Shown piece by piece: positions 44,666 to 52,227 of a stretch of 64,000 nt of DNA. Both the position numbers and the translations under genes were made by a program. Position 1 is the stretch's first letter; every line of letters begins with the position of its first letter. Origin of the DNA: an uncultured Desulfosoma sp. (lineage in GTDB: Bacteria; Desulfobacterota; Syntrophobacteria; Syntrophobacterales; DSM-9756); contig CALGPN010000010.1 of NCBI GenBank assembly GCA_937960435.1, forward strand, positions 1-64,000, given 5' to 3'. The notes beneath the pieces are model-generated. The model did not search any database. It was not told the DNA's origin and saw only the letters and a list, made by a program, of their open reading frames with translations.

Positions 44666-44924
44666 TGAAGAACAAGCACCCTCTTTTCATCCCCGATGTG
44701 CACCGGAGGCTCCTCGCCAGGAATCCCAAAGACCTTCAAAACTTCCCCAAAGCCCTACACCCTATCTTTTGTCGGCTTTGGTTACCCTCGCAAGCTGCCC
44801 ATGCGGTGTGTGCTCCTTTCCACAGTTCTTGTCCGCCCGGCCGGGTCGTTTTGAGATCGCCGGACCCCTTGGATGGTTCACGTCGAAACCATGGCGCCAA
44901 CTCCATGAAGAGGAGGATTGCGCC

Positions 44925-47576
44925 ATGAAAAGGATGCGGTTCGGGAGCGGCTCCGGCAGCAACGTCCTTGCTTCCCCTCAACAGGCGGCGAACAAACACG
45001 AGAGCCTTCTCGTGCAACTGTGCATCGCTCCCCTTGAGGAGGCGATCCAGGCTCTGAACACCTCTTCCCAGGGTCTGAGAAGGGAAGAAGCGGAGCGACG
45101 TCTCGACGAATTTGGCCCGAATGAACTCACGCATCTGAAACGCCTTGGATTCTGGGCGGATATGCTCCAACGATTCAGAAGCCCGTTGGTGATTCAGCTT
45201 CTCGTGATCGCTCTCGTCTCTGCAGTCATCGGCGAACTGAAATCCGCCGTCATCGTGAGTGCAATGATCCTGCTTAGCATCGGCTTGTCCTTTATCCTCG
45301 ACCGCCGATCCAGCCAAGCCGTGGACAACCTCGGCAAGCGCGTCCAATCCCGCACCCTTGTGCTAAGAGACGGGGTGGAATCCGAGGTGCGGATATCGGA
45401 AGTCGTTCCCGGGGATGTCGTGCTCCTGCAAGCCGGGTCCATAGTTCCGGCAGATCTCCGGTTGATCCACGCCAAGGATTTCTTTGTCAATGAGTCGGCC
45501 CTGACCGGCGAATCCATGCCCATCGAGAAAGCCGCAACGAACGGCGGCTCGCCCGCGGCCTCAGCCTTAGAGTTGCCCAACGCCTGTTTCTTCGGCACAT
45601 CCGTCACCAGCGGCACCGCTCGAGGCCTCGTCATCAACACGGGTGTTCGCACCTTGTTTGGAGCCATTTCGCAAAGGCTGGCCGAAAAGCGTGAAGAGAC
45701 CAATTTCGACCGGGGGGTGCGCTCCTTTACGTGGCTCATGATCCGGTTCATGGTGGTCATGGTGTGCGCAGTTTTCCTCATCGTGGGAATGACCAAGGGG
45801 AACTGGCTGGAGGCCCTTCTGTTCGGCCTCTCCATCTCGGTCGGTCTTACCCCTGAAATGCTGCCCATGATCGTCACCGTCAACTTGGCCAAAGGCGCTC
45901 TGACCATGGCCAAAAGAAAGGTCATCGTCAAACGCTTACCCGCCATCCAGAACTTCGGAGCTATCGACATTCTCTGCACGGACAAAACTGGAACCCTGAC
46001 CCAGGACAAGGTGGTTCTGGAACAACATGTCGACATTTTGGGGCACCCCAGCGAAGAGGTACTCCATTACGCCTATCTCAACAGCTATTTTCAGACCGGC
46101 CTGCGGAATCTCATCGACCGCGCGGTTCTGGAACACGCCGATCTGGACACCCGGCAATGCCGGCTGGTGGATGAACTCCCTTTCGATTTCCAGCGCCGGC
46201 GGATGTCTGTGGTCGTTGCCTATGAAGGGGACCATGTGCTCATTTGCAAGGGTGCGGTTGAGGAGATTTATTCGTGTTGCAACCGCTATCAGATCGATGA
46301 AGAGGTCTACCCTCTGGTCGACATTATCCGGGACGACCTTTTCGAAGAGGTGGAAAAACTCAACCGCGACGGTTTTCGGGTTCTCGGCATCGCCTACCGC
46401 GAGTTTCCAAGCGATAAAACCGTTTTTTCCGTTCAGGATGAATCCCAGTTGATTCTGCTGGGTTACATCGCGTTCTTCGATCCCCCCAAGACATCCGCCA
46501 AAGAAGCCTTGGAACTCCTTTCCCAAGCCGGCGTCAAGCTCAAGGTGCTTACCGGCGACAACGGGCTGGTCACGGAGAAGATCTGCCGGGACGTTGGGCT
46601 CAAAGTGAAGCGGATGGTTTCGGGCACTGAACTTTTCCGGCTCCCCCCGGTTCAGTTTTCACAAATGATCAGGGATGCCGACGTCTTCGTCAAACTCACC
46701 CCGGCGCAAAAAGAGGAAATTATCAGAGAATTGCGCCGCAACGGTCACGTGGTCGGGTTCATGGGCGACGGGATCAACGACGCCCCGGCGCTCAAAGCGG
46801 CCGATGTGGGCATCTCGGTGGACTCCGCCGTGGATGTGGCCAAGGAAGCCGCGGATATCGTCCTTTTGGAAAAAAGCCTCCTGGTTCTTGAGGAGGGCAT
46901 CATGGAGGGTCGGAAGGTCTTCGCGAACATCGTCAAGTACATCCGCATGGGGGCCAGTTCCAATTTCGGCAATATGTTCAGCGTGGTGGGGGCGAGCTAC
47001 CTACTGCCCTTTCTGCCTATGCAGCCGGTGCAGATTCTCACGAACAACCTGCTCTACGACTTCTCGCAAACCGGCATTCCCACGGACACCGTGGACGAGG
47101 AACTCATCGCCAAGCCCCTCAAGTGGAATATCGGCAACATCAGGCGGTTCATGGTCTTCATCGGGCCCATCAGCTCCGTCTTCGACTACGCCACCTTTGC
47201 CTTGATGTGGTTCTTCTTCCATTGCAGCGCTTTTCTCGACCCCTCGGTCGACGCCATCCAAAAGGACTCGTTGGCAAAGCTCTTTCAGACAGGATGGTTC
47301 GTGGAATCGTTGCTCACCCAAACCTTGATCGTCCACATCATTCGCACAAGACGCATCCCGTTCTTCGGCAGCCGCGCATCCCTTCATTTGACCCTGACGA
47401 CTCTGCTCATCATGGCCATTGGAGCGTGGTTGCCTTATTCGCCCTTTGCCGCCGACTTGGGGATGGTCCCTTTGCCGGCCGTCTACTGGGCATGGATCGC
47501 CGTGTTTCTGACCACATACGCCATCTTGACCCATTGGGTGAAGACGTGGTTCTTCCACCGCTATGGAGGTGACTGA
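44925..47576 (+). CDS. mgtA: P-type Mg2+ transport ATPase (MgtA/MgtB-like)
   Basis: P3B-type cation ATPase of 883 residues in the inner membrane, importing Mg2+. The N-terminal cation ATPase region has EEAERRLDEFGPNEL. The actuator motif LTGESMP is followed by the phosphorylation site D353-K-T-G-T and the hinge G614-D-G-I-N-D619. About ten membrane segments are predicted, ending with the C-terminal pair typical of MgtA (LTTLLIMAIGAWLPYSPFA). The ATG at 44925 follows GAGGAGG; upstream in-frame codons are poor. The downstream EIIA-like gene begins three bases after its stop. Confidence 0.92.
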   Translation: MKRMRFGSGSGSNVLASPQQAANKHESLLVQLCIAPLEEAIQALNTSSQGLRREEAERRLDEFGPNELTHLKRLGFWADMLQRFRSPLVIQLLVIALVSAVIGELKSAVIVSAMILLSIGLSFILDRRSSQAVDNLGKRVQSRTLVLRDGVESEVRISEVVPGDVVLLQAGSIVPADLRLIHAKDFFVNESALTGESMPIEKAATNGGSPAASALELPNACFFGTSVTSGTARGLVINTGVRTLFGAISQRLAEKREETNFDRGVRSFTWLMIRFMVVMVCAVFLIVGMTKGNWLEALLFGLSISVGLTPEMLPMIVTVNLAKGALTMAKRKVIVKRLPAIQNFGAIDILCTDKTGTLTQDKVVLEQHVDILGHPSEEVLHYAYLNSYFQTGLRNLIDRAVLEHADLDTRQCRLVDELPFDFQRRRMSVVVAYEGDHVLICKGAVEEIYSCCNRYQIDEEVYPLVDIIRDDLFEEVEKLNRDGFRVLGIAYREFPSDKTVFSVQDESQLILLGYIAFFDPPKTSAKEALELLSQAGVKLKVLTGDNGLVTEKICRDVGLKVKRMVSGTELFRLPPVQFSQMIRDADVFVKLTPAQKEEIIRELRRNGHVVGFMGDGINDAPALKAADVGISVDSAVDVAKEAADIVLLEKSLLVLEEGIMEGRKVFANIVKYIRMGASSNFGNMFSVVGASYLLPFLPMQPVQILTNNLLYDFSQTGIPTDTVDEELIAKPLKWNIGNIRRFMVFIGPISSVFDYATFALMWFFFHCSAFLDPSVDAIQKDSLAKLFQTGWFVESLLTQTLIVHIIRTRRIPFFGSRASLHLTLTTLLIMAIGAWLPYSPFAADLGMVPLPAVYWAWIAVFLTTYAILTHWVKTWFFHRYGGD

Positions 47577-47578
47577 TC

Positions 47579-48382
47579 ATGAACACCATTTTGGATGCCC
47601 TCCAAGAGGGAAGGCTTTTCGAATTGCCGGATAACGACAAGACAGACGCGCTGCAGTTTTTGGCGCACGTGATCGAAGCGTTCCCGGAAGTCCCGGCCGG
47701 AACGGATGTTTTCGGGTATGTGATGAAACGGGAAGGAGGGACTAACACCGCCCTGGGAAAAGGTTGGGCTTGCCCTCATGCGCGCGTGCCCTTCGATGGG
47801 GACCTCATGTGCGCCATCGGTTGGAGCCCTACGGGTATCGATTACGGCGCGTCGGACGGGGAACCGGTGGTGCTGGTGGTCATGCATCTGGTGCCGGACA
47901 ATCAGCGCAACCACTACCTGCGCGAGATCTCGTTGCTGGCCAAGGCCCTGGAAACCTACCCGAGGCTCGACAAGTTGCGCGATGTGAAGGACCTCAATGA
48001 TGTCCGCAACTATCTTCTTGACCTGATCGACGTCACCAAAGAGTCGGCCGGCCCGGACGTCAGAGCGAGGATGATCCGGCTTCAAGCCAAAACCGCGCCC
48101 GAACCTTTGGTCTTTGGCGATCTGTCCAACCTCATTGTCGAACCCGTAACGATCGTGGCCGGCCGGAACGTGAAACCCGTGGTTCTGACGCAAAACCCCG
48201 ACCTTTTGGAATGGCTCGGTTCCGTCGACGATTTCGTGGAGAAAATCGATGCCGAAAATGTTTATCAAAACGGCGGATGGCGCATCATGCGGCGAAGCTC
48301 CGTGACCTACCAAGGGGGATGGGTCACCTATGAGTGTATCGCCGTCAAATTGATCTCGAATCATGCAGCCCAGCGAAAATAG
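47579..48382 (+). CDS. PTS EIIA type-2 (PtsN-like) domain protein linked to mgtA
   Basis: A 267-residue protein with a PTS_EIIA_2 domain. The segment VFGYVMKREGGTNTALGKG followed by CPHARV carries the phosphorylatable histidine H67, as in nitrogen/fructose EIIA proteins. VVLVVMHLVPDNQRNHYLREISLLAKAL is the expected later block. The C-terminal 115 residues are unassigned and include strands around PLVFGDLSNLIVEPVTIVAG. The ribosome binding site GGAGG is inside the mgtA 3' end, so the two are co-translated. A regulatory role for the ATPase, responding to PTS phosphorylation state, is inferred. Confidence 0.82.
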   Translation: MNTILDALQEGRLFELPDNDKTDALQFLAHVIEAFPEVPAGTDVFGYVMKREGGTNTALGKGWACPHARVPFDGDLMCAIGWSPTGIDYGASDGEPVVLVVMHLVPDNQRNHYLREISLLAKALETYPRLDKLRDVKDLNDVRNYLLDLIDVTKESAGPDVRARMIRLQAKTAPEPLVFGDLSNLIVEPVTIVAGRNVKPVVLTQNPDLLEWLGSVDDFVEKIDAENVYQNGGWRIMRRSSVTYQGGWVTYECIAVKLISNHAAQRK

Positions 48383-48509
48383 ATCACTAACATCCAAAGA
48401 ATCCGTCGGCGTCTTCGTCAACTCCCAGCCAGCGCGCCCACCTGAGCGTGGCACTGGCACGGCCCATGGCTGGATTCTCCCTGCATAACGAGAACAAAAA
48501 CGTCGGCCT

Positions 48510-49247
48510 TCAAAGAATCCATTTGCGTTTGATGTTCCAAAGACTCACGGCGAACAAACCGACGCAGAACCCGCCGAGAAGCGCTGTGTCGAGAGGAAAA
48601 GGCATGCTTTGTCGGCCGTGCACGGCCCCGTGGAGCATGTCGGCGCCGTAGGTCAGGGGCAGGATATAGGAGAGGGGTTTCAAAAAAACCGGCAGCTTTT
48701 CGATGGGAAAGAAAAGCCCGCAGAGGAAGATCATGGGGAAGCGGAAAAAATTGGAAAAGGTCTGGGCCTCGAACACTTCACTGACCGCCACGGCGATGAA
48801 GAGGCCAAGAAAAGTCGATGCCACGGCGATCATGAAAACGGCGGGAACGAACACGATCCAGTTCACCTGAGACAGATCGGCCAGAAACAATGCCATCAAG
48901 ACAGGCACGAAGGCGTTGGCCACACCGAAGACAACGGCCCCGCCGGTCTTGGCCAGCATGAGGAGTTCCAATGGGATAGGAGCCAAAAGGAGTCGCTCGA
49001 AGGAGCGGTTCTTTTTCTCGAAGGTTACCGTCACCGCCAGCATGGACGTTGTGCCGAACAAAATGGAGAGGGCCACCACCCCCGGAAGGAGTGCGAGAAT
49101 GCTGTCCAGGCCTTTGCCGGATTTAATGAAAAACATCGCCGTCCATGCCACGGGGAAAAGTAACCCCCAACTGATATTCGGCGGCTTCAGGTAATAGGTC
49201 CGCATGTCCTTGAGCAGAATGTTCCAAAAGGCGATCCACAGTCTCAT
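48510..49247 (-). CDS. ABC-2 type transporter permease
   Basis: Membrane permease of 245 residues with about six hydrophobic segments, of the ABC-2 / NodJ type. The segment FRFPMIFLCGLFFPIEKLPVFLKPLSYILPLTYGADMLHG is the conserved C-terminal signature of the family. The start ATG overlaps the stop of the ATPase gene (TGATG), so the two are translationally coupled and form one exporter. The substrate is unknown. The 127 bp to the converging EIIA-like gene contain no clear terminator. Confidence 0.9.
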   Translation of the reverse strand: MRLWIAFWNILLKDMRTYYLKPPNISWGLLFPVAWTAMFFIKSGKGLDSILALLPGVVALSILFGTTSMLAVTVTFEKKNRSFERLLLAPIPLELLMLAKTGGAVVFGVANAFVPVLMALFLADLSQVNWIVFVPAVFMIAVASTFLGLFIAVAVSEVFEAQTFSNFFRFPMIFLCGLFFPIEKLPVFLKPLSYILPLTYGADMLHGAVHGRQSMPFPLDTALLGGFCVGLFAVSLWNIKRKWIL

Positions 49248-50224
49248 CACCCGGCTCCGGCTTTTTCTTTTTCTTGTTCTTGTCCCATGGCGTGGGCCTC
49301 GATGCCGGTAATCTGGACGAAAACGTCCTCCAAGGACGGCCGCATCCTTCGCGCCTCGGCGACCTCGGCCCCCTGATCTTCAAGGAAACGAACCAACGGA
49401 CCGACGCGAATCGGCTCGCCGGCCTCCACTCGAATCGATTCCCGTCCCTGGCTCGTCAATTCCAGTCCGGGAAAAAACTGCGACAGTCTGGTGCCCATGT
49501 CGTCAGGCATTTTTGAGCAAGTGATCTGCACCACATGCTTGTCGCGAACCGACTGGATCAGACGCTCCACCGTATCCGTCCGCACGATGCGACCGGACAC
49601 GATGAAAGCGATGCGGCCGCAGAGCCGCTCCGCCTCCTCGATGTAGTGGGTGGTCAAAAAGATGGTGGTACCGGCCTTATGGAGATCGGCGATGAGCTGA
49701 CGAATGTGTCGCGCACCGGCCACGTCGATGCCGGTGGTGGGTTCATCCAGGAAAAGGATTTCGGGTTGATGGATGATCCCGGCGGCAATGGTCAGCTTAC
49801 GTTTCATCCCCTTGGAATATCCCCCGAACTTGCGGTTCGCCGCTTGGGCGAGGCCGAATTGATCCAAAAGCCTCCTCGCCCGCTCTTGACGCTCGGCCTT
49901 TCCGAGGCCGTAAAGCGCTGCACAAAAGCAGAGGTTCTCGAAACCGGTCAGTTCCGGATAGAGGTTACTTTCGTCCGGAACCACACCGATGAGATGCTGC
50001 GCCGCCCTCGGCCTCTGCGTGCAGTCGATGCCGCCGATGCGAATAGTTCCCATGTCCGGGCGCGCCAGACCCGTGAGCATATTGATGGTGGTGGTTTTGC
50101 CGGCGCCGTTGGGGCCGAGAAAACCGAACAGTTCTCCCCGGTGCACGGTAAACGACAAGCCGGAGACGGCTTGAACTTGCCCGAAACGCTTGCTTAAGCC
50201 TTCAACGGCGATGACTTCGTTCAT
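49247..50224 (-). CDS. ABC transporter ATP-binding protein
   Basis: ATPase subunit of 325 residues. Walker A GPNGAGKTTTINM is at about residue 36, the signature is YSKGMKRKL (a degenerate LSGGQ, common in ABC-2 exporters), Walker B is ILFLDEPTTGID and the switch histidine is in LTTHYIEEAE. A C-terminal domain of about 90 residues follows. It works with the coupled permease, probably exporting a drug, lipid or glycan. Confidence 0.92.
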   Translation of the reverse strand: MNEVIAVEGLSKRFGQVQAVSGLSFTVHRGELFGFLGPNGAGKTTTINMLTGLARPDMGTIRIGGIDCTQRPRAAQHLIGVVPDESNLYPELTGFENLCFCAALYGLGKAERQERARRLLDQFGLAQAANRKFGGYSKGMKRKLTIAAGIIHQPEILFLDEPTTGIDVAGARHIRQLIADLHKAGTTIFLTTHYIEEAERLCGRIAFIVSGRIVRTDTVERLIQSVRDKHVVQITCSKMPDDMGTRLSQFFPGLELTSQGRESIRVEAGEPIRVGPLVRFLEDQGAEVAEARRMRPSLEDVFVQITGIEAHAMGQEQEKEKAGAG

Positions 50225-50498
50225 GGGGTCTTCTTTGACTTAGTTCAGCAAATTCGAAAGCCGTTGGGTTGTTGTCTTCCATTCCACCGAAGTTTTCTCA
50301 TTGACCAATCATGGATGAAATAGCCGCAAGGATCAAAGCGCGGTGATGCCTTGACTTTCCGGCCTGGATCGCCGGGGCCATGGCGTAAACGGACTTCGGC
50401 ACGGTTTCCGAGGAGATTCGCTTCGAGCTGCTTAGGCACCTCGATGATCGGCCCCTGGCCGAAATCTTTGCCTTCGCCGAACAATTCTCCCTCCGCCT

Positions 50499-50566
50499 TA
50501 GGTTGGCCCGAGCCGTAGGTTGGCGTGCAGCGTAGGTTGGGGTGCGCCGTAGGTTGGGGTGAGCGC
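50499..50566 (+). repeat. four-unit 17-bp tandem repeat
   Basis: TAGGTTGG starts at 50499, 50516, 50533 and 50550, an exact 17-bp period. The rest of the unit varies (GCCCGAGCCG, CGTGCAGCG, GGTGCGCCG-like tails). The last unit continues into the 32-bp palindrome. The same TAGGTTGG occurs once in copy 1 at 8737. Confidence 0.75.
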
Positions 50567-50580
50567 AGCGAACCCCAACA
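50549..50580 (+). repeat. 32-bp dispersed palindrome (module A, copy 2)
   Basis: Identical over all 32 bases to 8736-8767. Confidence 0.9.
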
Positions 50581-50638
50581 CAACCCCCCAACCTACCCGC
50601 GACACAACCCCCCGCCCACAACCACACACACAAATGTC

Positions 50639-50659
50639 GGGCGGGCACAAGGCCCGCCT
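50639..50659 (+). repeat. palindrome with ACAAG loop (module B, copy 2)
   Basis: GGGCGGGC and GCCCGCC pair around ACAAG, the same loop as at 8806-8826, about 60 bp after module A. The arms differ by compensating changes (GGAC to GGGC, GTCC to GCCC), as expected if the folded form matters. Confidence 0.7.
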
Positions 50660-50692
50660 CTGCGAAAGATGTGCGAGCACGCCAGCCCGCCC

Positions 50693-52192
50693 CTACAAAT
50701 GACGCGCGGGCACGCCAGTTCGCCCCACTTCCAAAATGACCTTCCTTCCCTCATAGAAGGAAAGGGCCATGGCTTCCACCACGACGTCCACTTCGTCCCG
50801 GTAAAACCTTTCGGCTTCCTCGGGGGGCACGCCCAATCTTTTTTGCATGGCGCGCACGGCGCCGTAGGTGCGCGCTCCGAGCCGTTCAAGCTTTTCCCGG
50901 CAAAATTCCAAAAAGGCCGCGGTGTAAAGGTAGTTGAGGCAGCCCTTGACGGCGTCCACTTCCCGGAAGGCCAACAGGCGGCCCAGGCTTTCGTACAGAA
51001 GGCGGATCCAAAAGTCCCGATCCACCCCCAAAAACCTCACAGGATCCCCATCCTGTGCGGAACCGCTCTGGAGGCTACGGACTCGATCCCGAATCTCGTG
51101 AAAAGTCTCCGGGTTCAGCGTCTCCTTCATGGCCTTTTCGAAGGATGCAAAACCAGAAAGCAGCGTTTCCCGCTTTCGGTCCACGTCGAAAACATTGGTA
51201 TAACCGGGATCCATGAAGGCAATGCCGGTCTTTTCCGGCCCCCAGGTAACGGGACGCTCCACGGGTTTCTCCGAACCCAAAAGGTTCGAGACCCTTTTGT
51301 CCCGATCCTCGTAGTAAAGCAGCCGGTTCAGAGCGGACCCGATGACTTCACCGGGCATCACGGACAGCTTCGCTTCGTCGGTGATGTCGTGAAGCTTGGC
51401 GCCGAGGTAAACTTCGTAGATCACCGTCTCGGGGTCGGCGATGTTTTCAAAGGTCGTGGCGATGTCCGTGCCGTAGCGGCAGCGGGCTTCATCCCACACG
51501 GCGTCCCGTTCGTGCTGCACGGCCCCGGCGGAAAGCACAATGTCCCCGGAAATGCCGCCGGGCACGTAACAGCCCATGAGCGTGGTCAGGGGGCCCACAA
51601 TGAAACGCGTCAACGACGCATCCACAAAATGGCGCGCGTAGCGGGCGGTGATAAAGAAGTCTCGGCTCGGCCGCACGGTCCGGTGCTCGGAGATGACGGC
51701 GGCAAAGGTCCGAAACCACGGGTGGAAATCGTTTCTCAGGTCGCCGTCCAGGAGAATCATCGTCTGCATGGTCGGGCAGTGGGCCGTTTCATCGAAAATC
51801 AGCTTCAAAGCGCTTCCTTTGCCGGGCGTGTGGTTCCCTTTATACCCGTCGTAGGGCGTGGCGACGACCATCAGACGATCGCGTGCAGAAGCTTCCAGGT
51901 TCTTCAAGAAATCGACGGCGGCCGAGAGGGCGGCATCCAGAGTGGAAGGTTCCGGATCCCGCAGAGTGCACGTGCCGTCGGAGACCACAAAGGCGACGCG
52001 TTCCGTGGGAAAGGCGACCAGAGCGGCCTCCATGCCGCGGTGGAGCTCCGGACCGATATTGTCTGCGTTGCGAAACGTCGGATGCCCTACCACAATCGTC
52101 GGGCCGAACCGGGCCAGAAGGGAACCCAGGGAGCCTTCCCGGACGGGAAAAGAGCCGCGAAAGACGTTGGGAAACAGTTCGTTCATGGGCAT
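50693..52192 (-). CDS. GT-A glycosyltransferase distantly related to GpgS
   Basis: A 499-residue protein. It has a nucleotide-sugar site MILLDGDLRNDF (DxD-like), ARYARHFVDASLTRFIVGPL, then a YGTDIATTFENIADP segment that follows the block order of the GT81/GpgS family, and an early VATPYDGYKGNHTPGKGSALK typical of these enzymes. The C-terminal 150 residues are helical and unassigned. The start at 52192 has AAGGA eight bases upstream; other ATGs lie close by. It follows recD2 by 35 bp on the same strand. It may take part in the same solute or glycan pathway as the cluster at 39.9-43.8 kb. Confidence 0.72.
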   Translation of the reverse strand: MPMNELFPNVFRGSFPVREGSLGSLLARFGPTIVVGHPTFRNADNIGPELHRGMEAALVAFPTERVAFVVSDGTCTLRDPEPSTLDAALSAAVDFLKNLEASARDRLMVVATPYDGYKGNHTPGKGSALKLIFDETAHCPTMQTMILLDGDLRNDFHPWFRTFAAVISEHRTVRPSRDFFITARYARHFVDASLTRFIVGPLTTLMGCYVPGGISGDIVLSAGAVQHERDAVWDEARCRYGTDIATTFENIADPETVIYEVYLGAKLHDITDEAKLSVMPGEVIGSALNRLLYYEDRDKRVSNLLGSEKPVERPVTWGPEKTGIAFMDPGYTNVFDVDRKRETLLSGFASFEKAMKETLNPETFHEIRDRVRSLQSGSAQDGDPVRFLGVDRDFWIRLLYESLGRLLAFREVDAVKGCLNYLYTAAFLEFCREKLERLGARTYGAVRAMQKRLGVPPEEAERFYRDEVDVVVEAMALSFYEGRKVILEVGRTGVPARHL

Positions 52193-52227
52193 GATTTTCA
52201 TCCTTAAAAAAGGAGTTCCGTGGTTCT

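Larger units (their letters stand above)
43843..44924. other. 1.1-kb stretch without a convincing gene, rich in inverted repeats
   Basis: No reading frame here shows protein family similarity. It contains a perfect 13-bp hairpin (44244-44283), a promoter candidate (44380-44408), a 13-bp inverted repeat (44610-44665) and two short open frames with ribosome binding sites (44467-44604 and one starting with GTG at 44665). The 3' half would be the 5' leader of the Mg2+ ATPase gene. From 43843 to 44190 I see nothing assignable. Confidence 0.55.
50225..50692. other. 468-bp intergenic stretch with composite repeats
   Basis: The first 270 bp show no recognised feature. From 50499 on there is a four-unit 17-bp tandem array running into a 32-bp palindrome, then a CCAACCTA inverted copy, an A/C-rich run and a palindrome with ACAAG loop. 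Confidence 0.6.

Noticed and set aside
44665-44928. GTG-started 87-codon frame with a good ribosome binding site, running into the start of mgtA
   Set aside because: The product loses any plausible protein character after about 40 residues; kept only as part of the leader description.
50499-50566. Regular repeats considered as a CRISPR array
   Set aside because: Units are 17 bp, directly adjacent and diverged, with no unique spacers and no cas genes.
50245-50583. Minus-strand 112-codon frame in the repeat region
   Set aside because: Its N-terminal part is just the translated dispersed repeat; the remainder has no similarity or start site.
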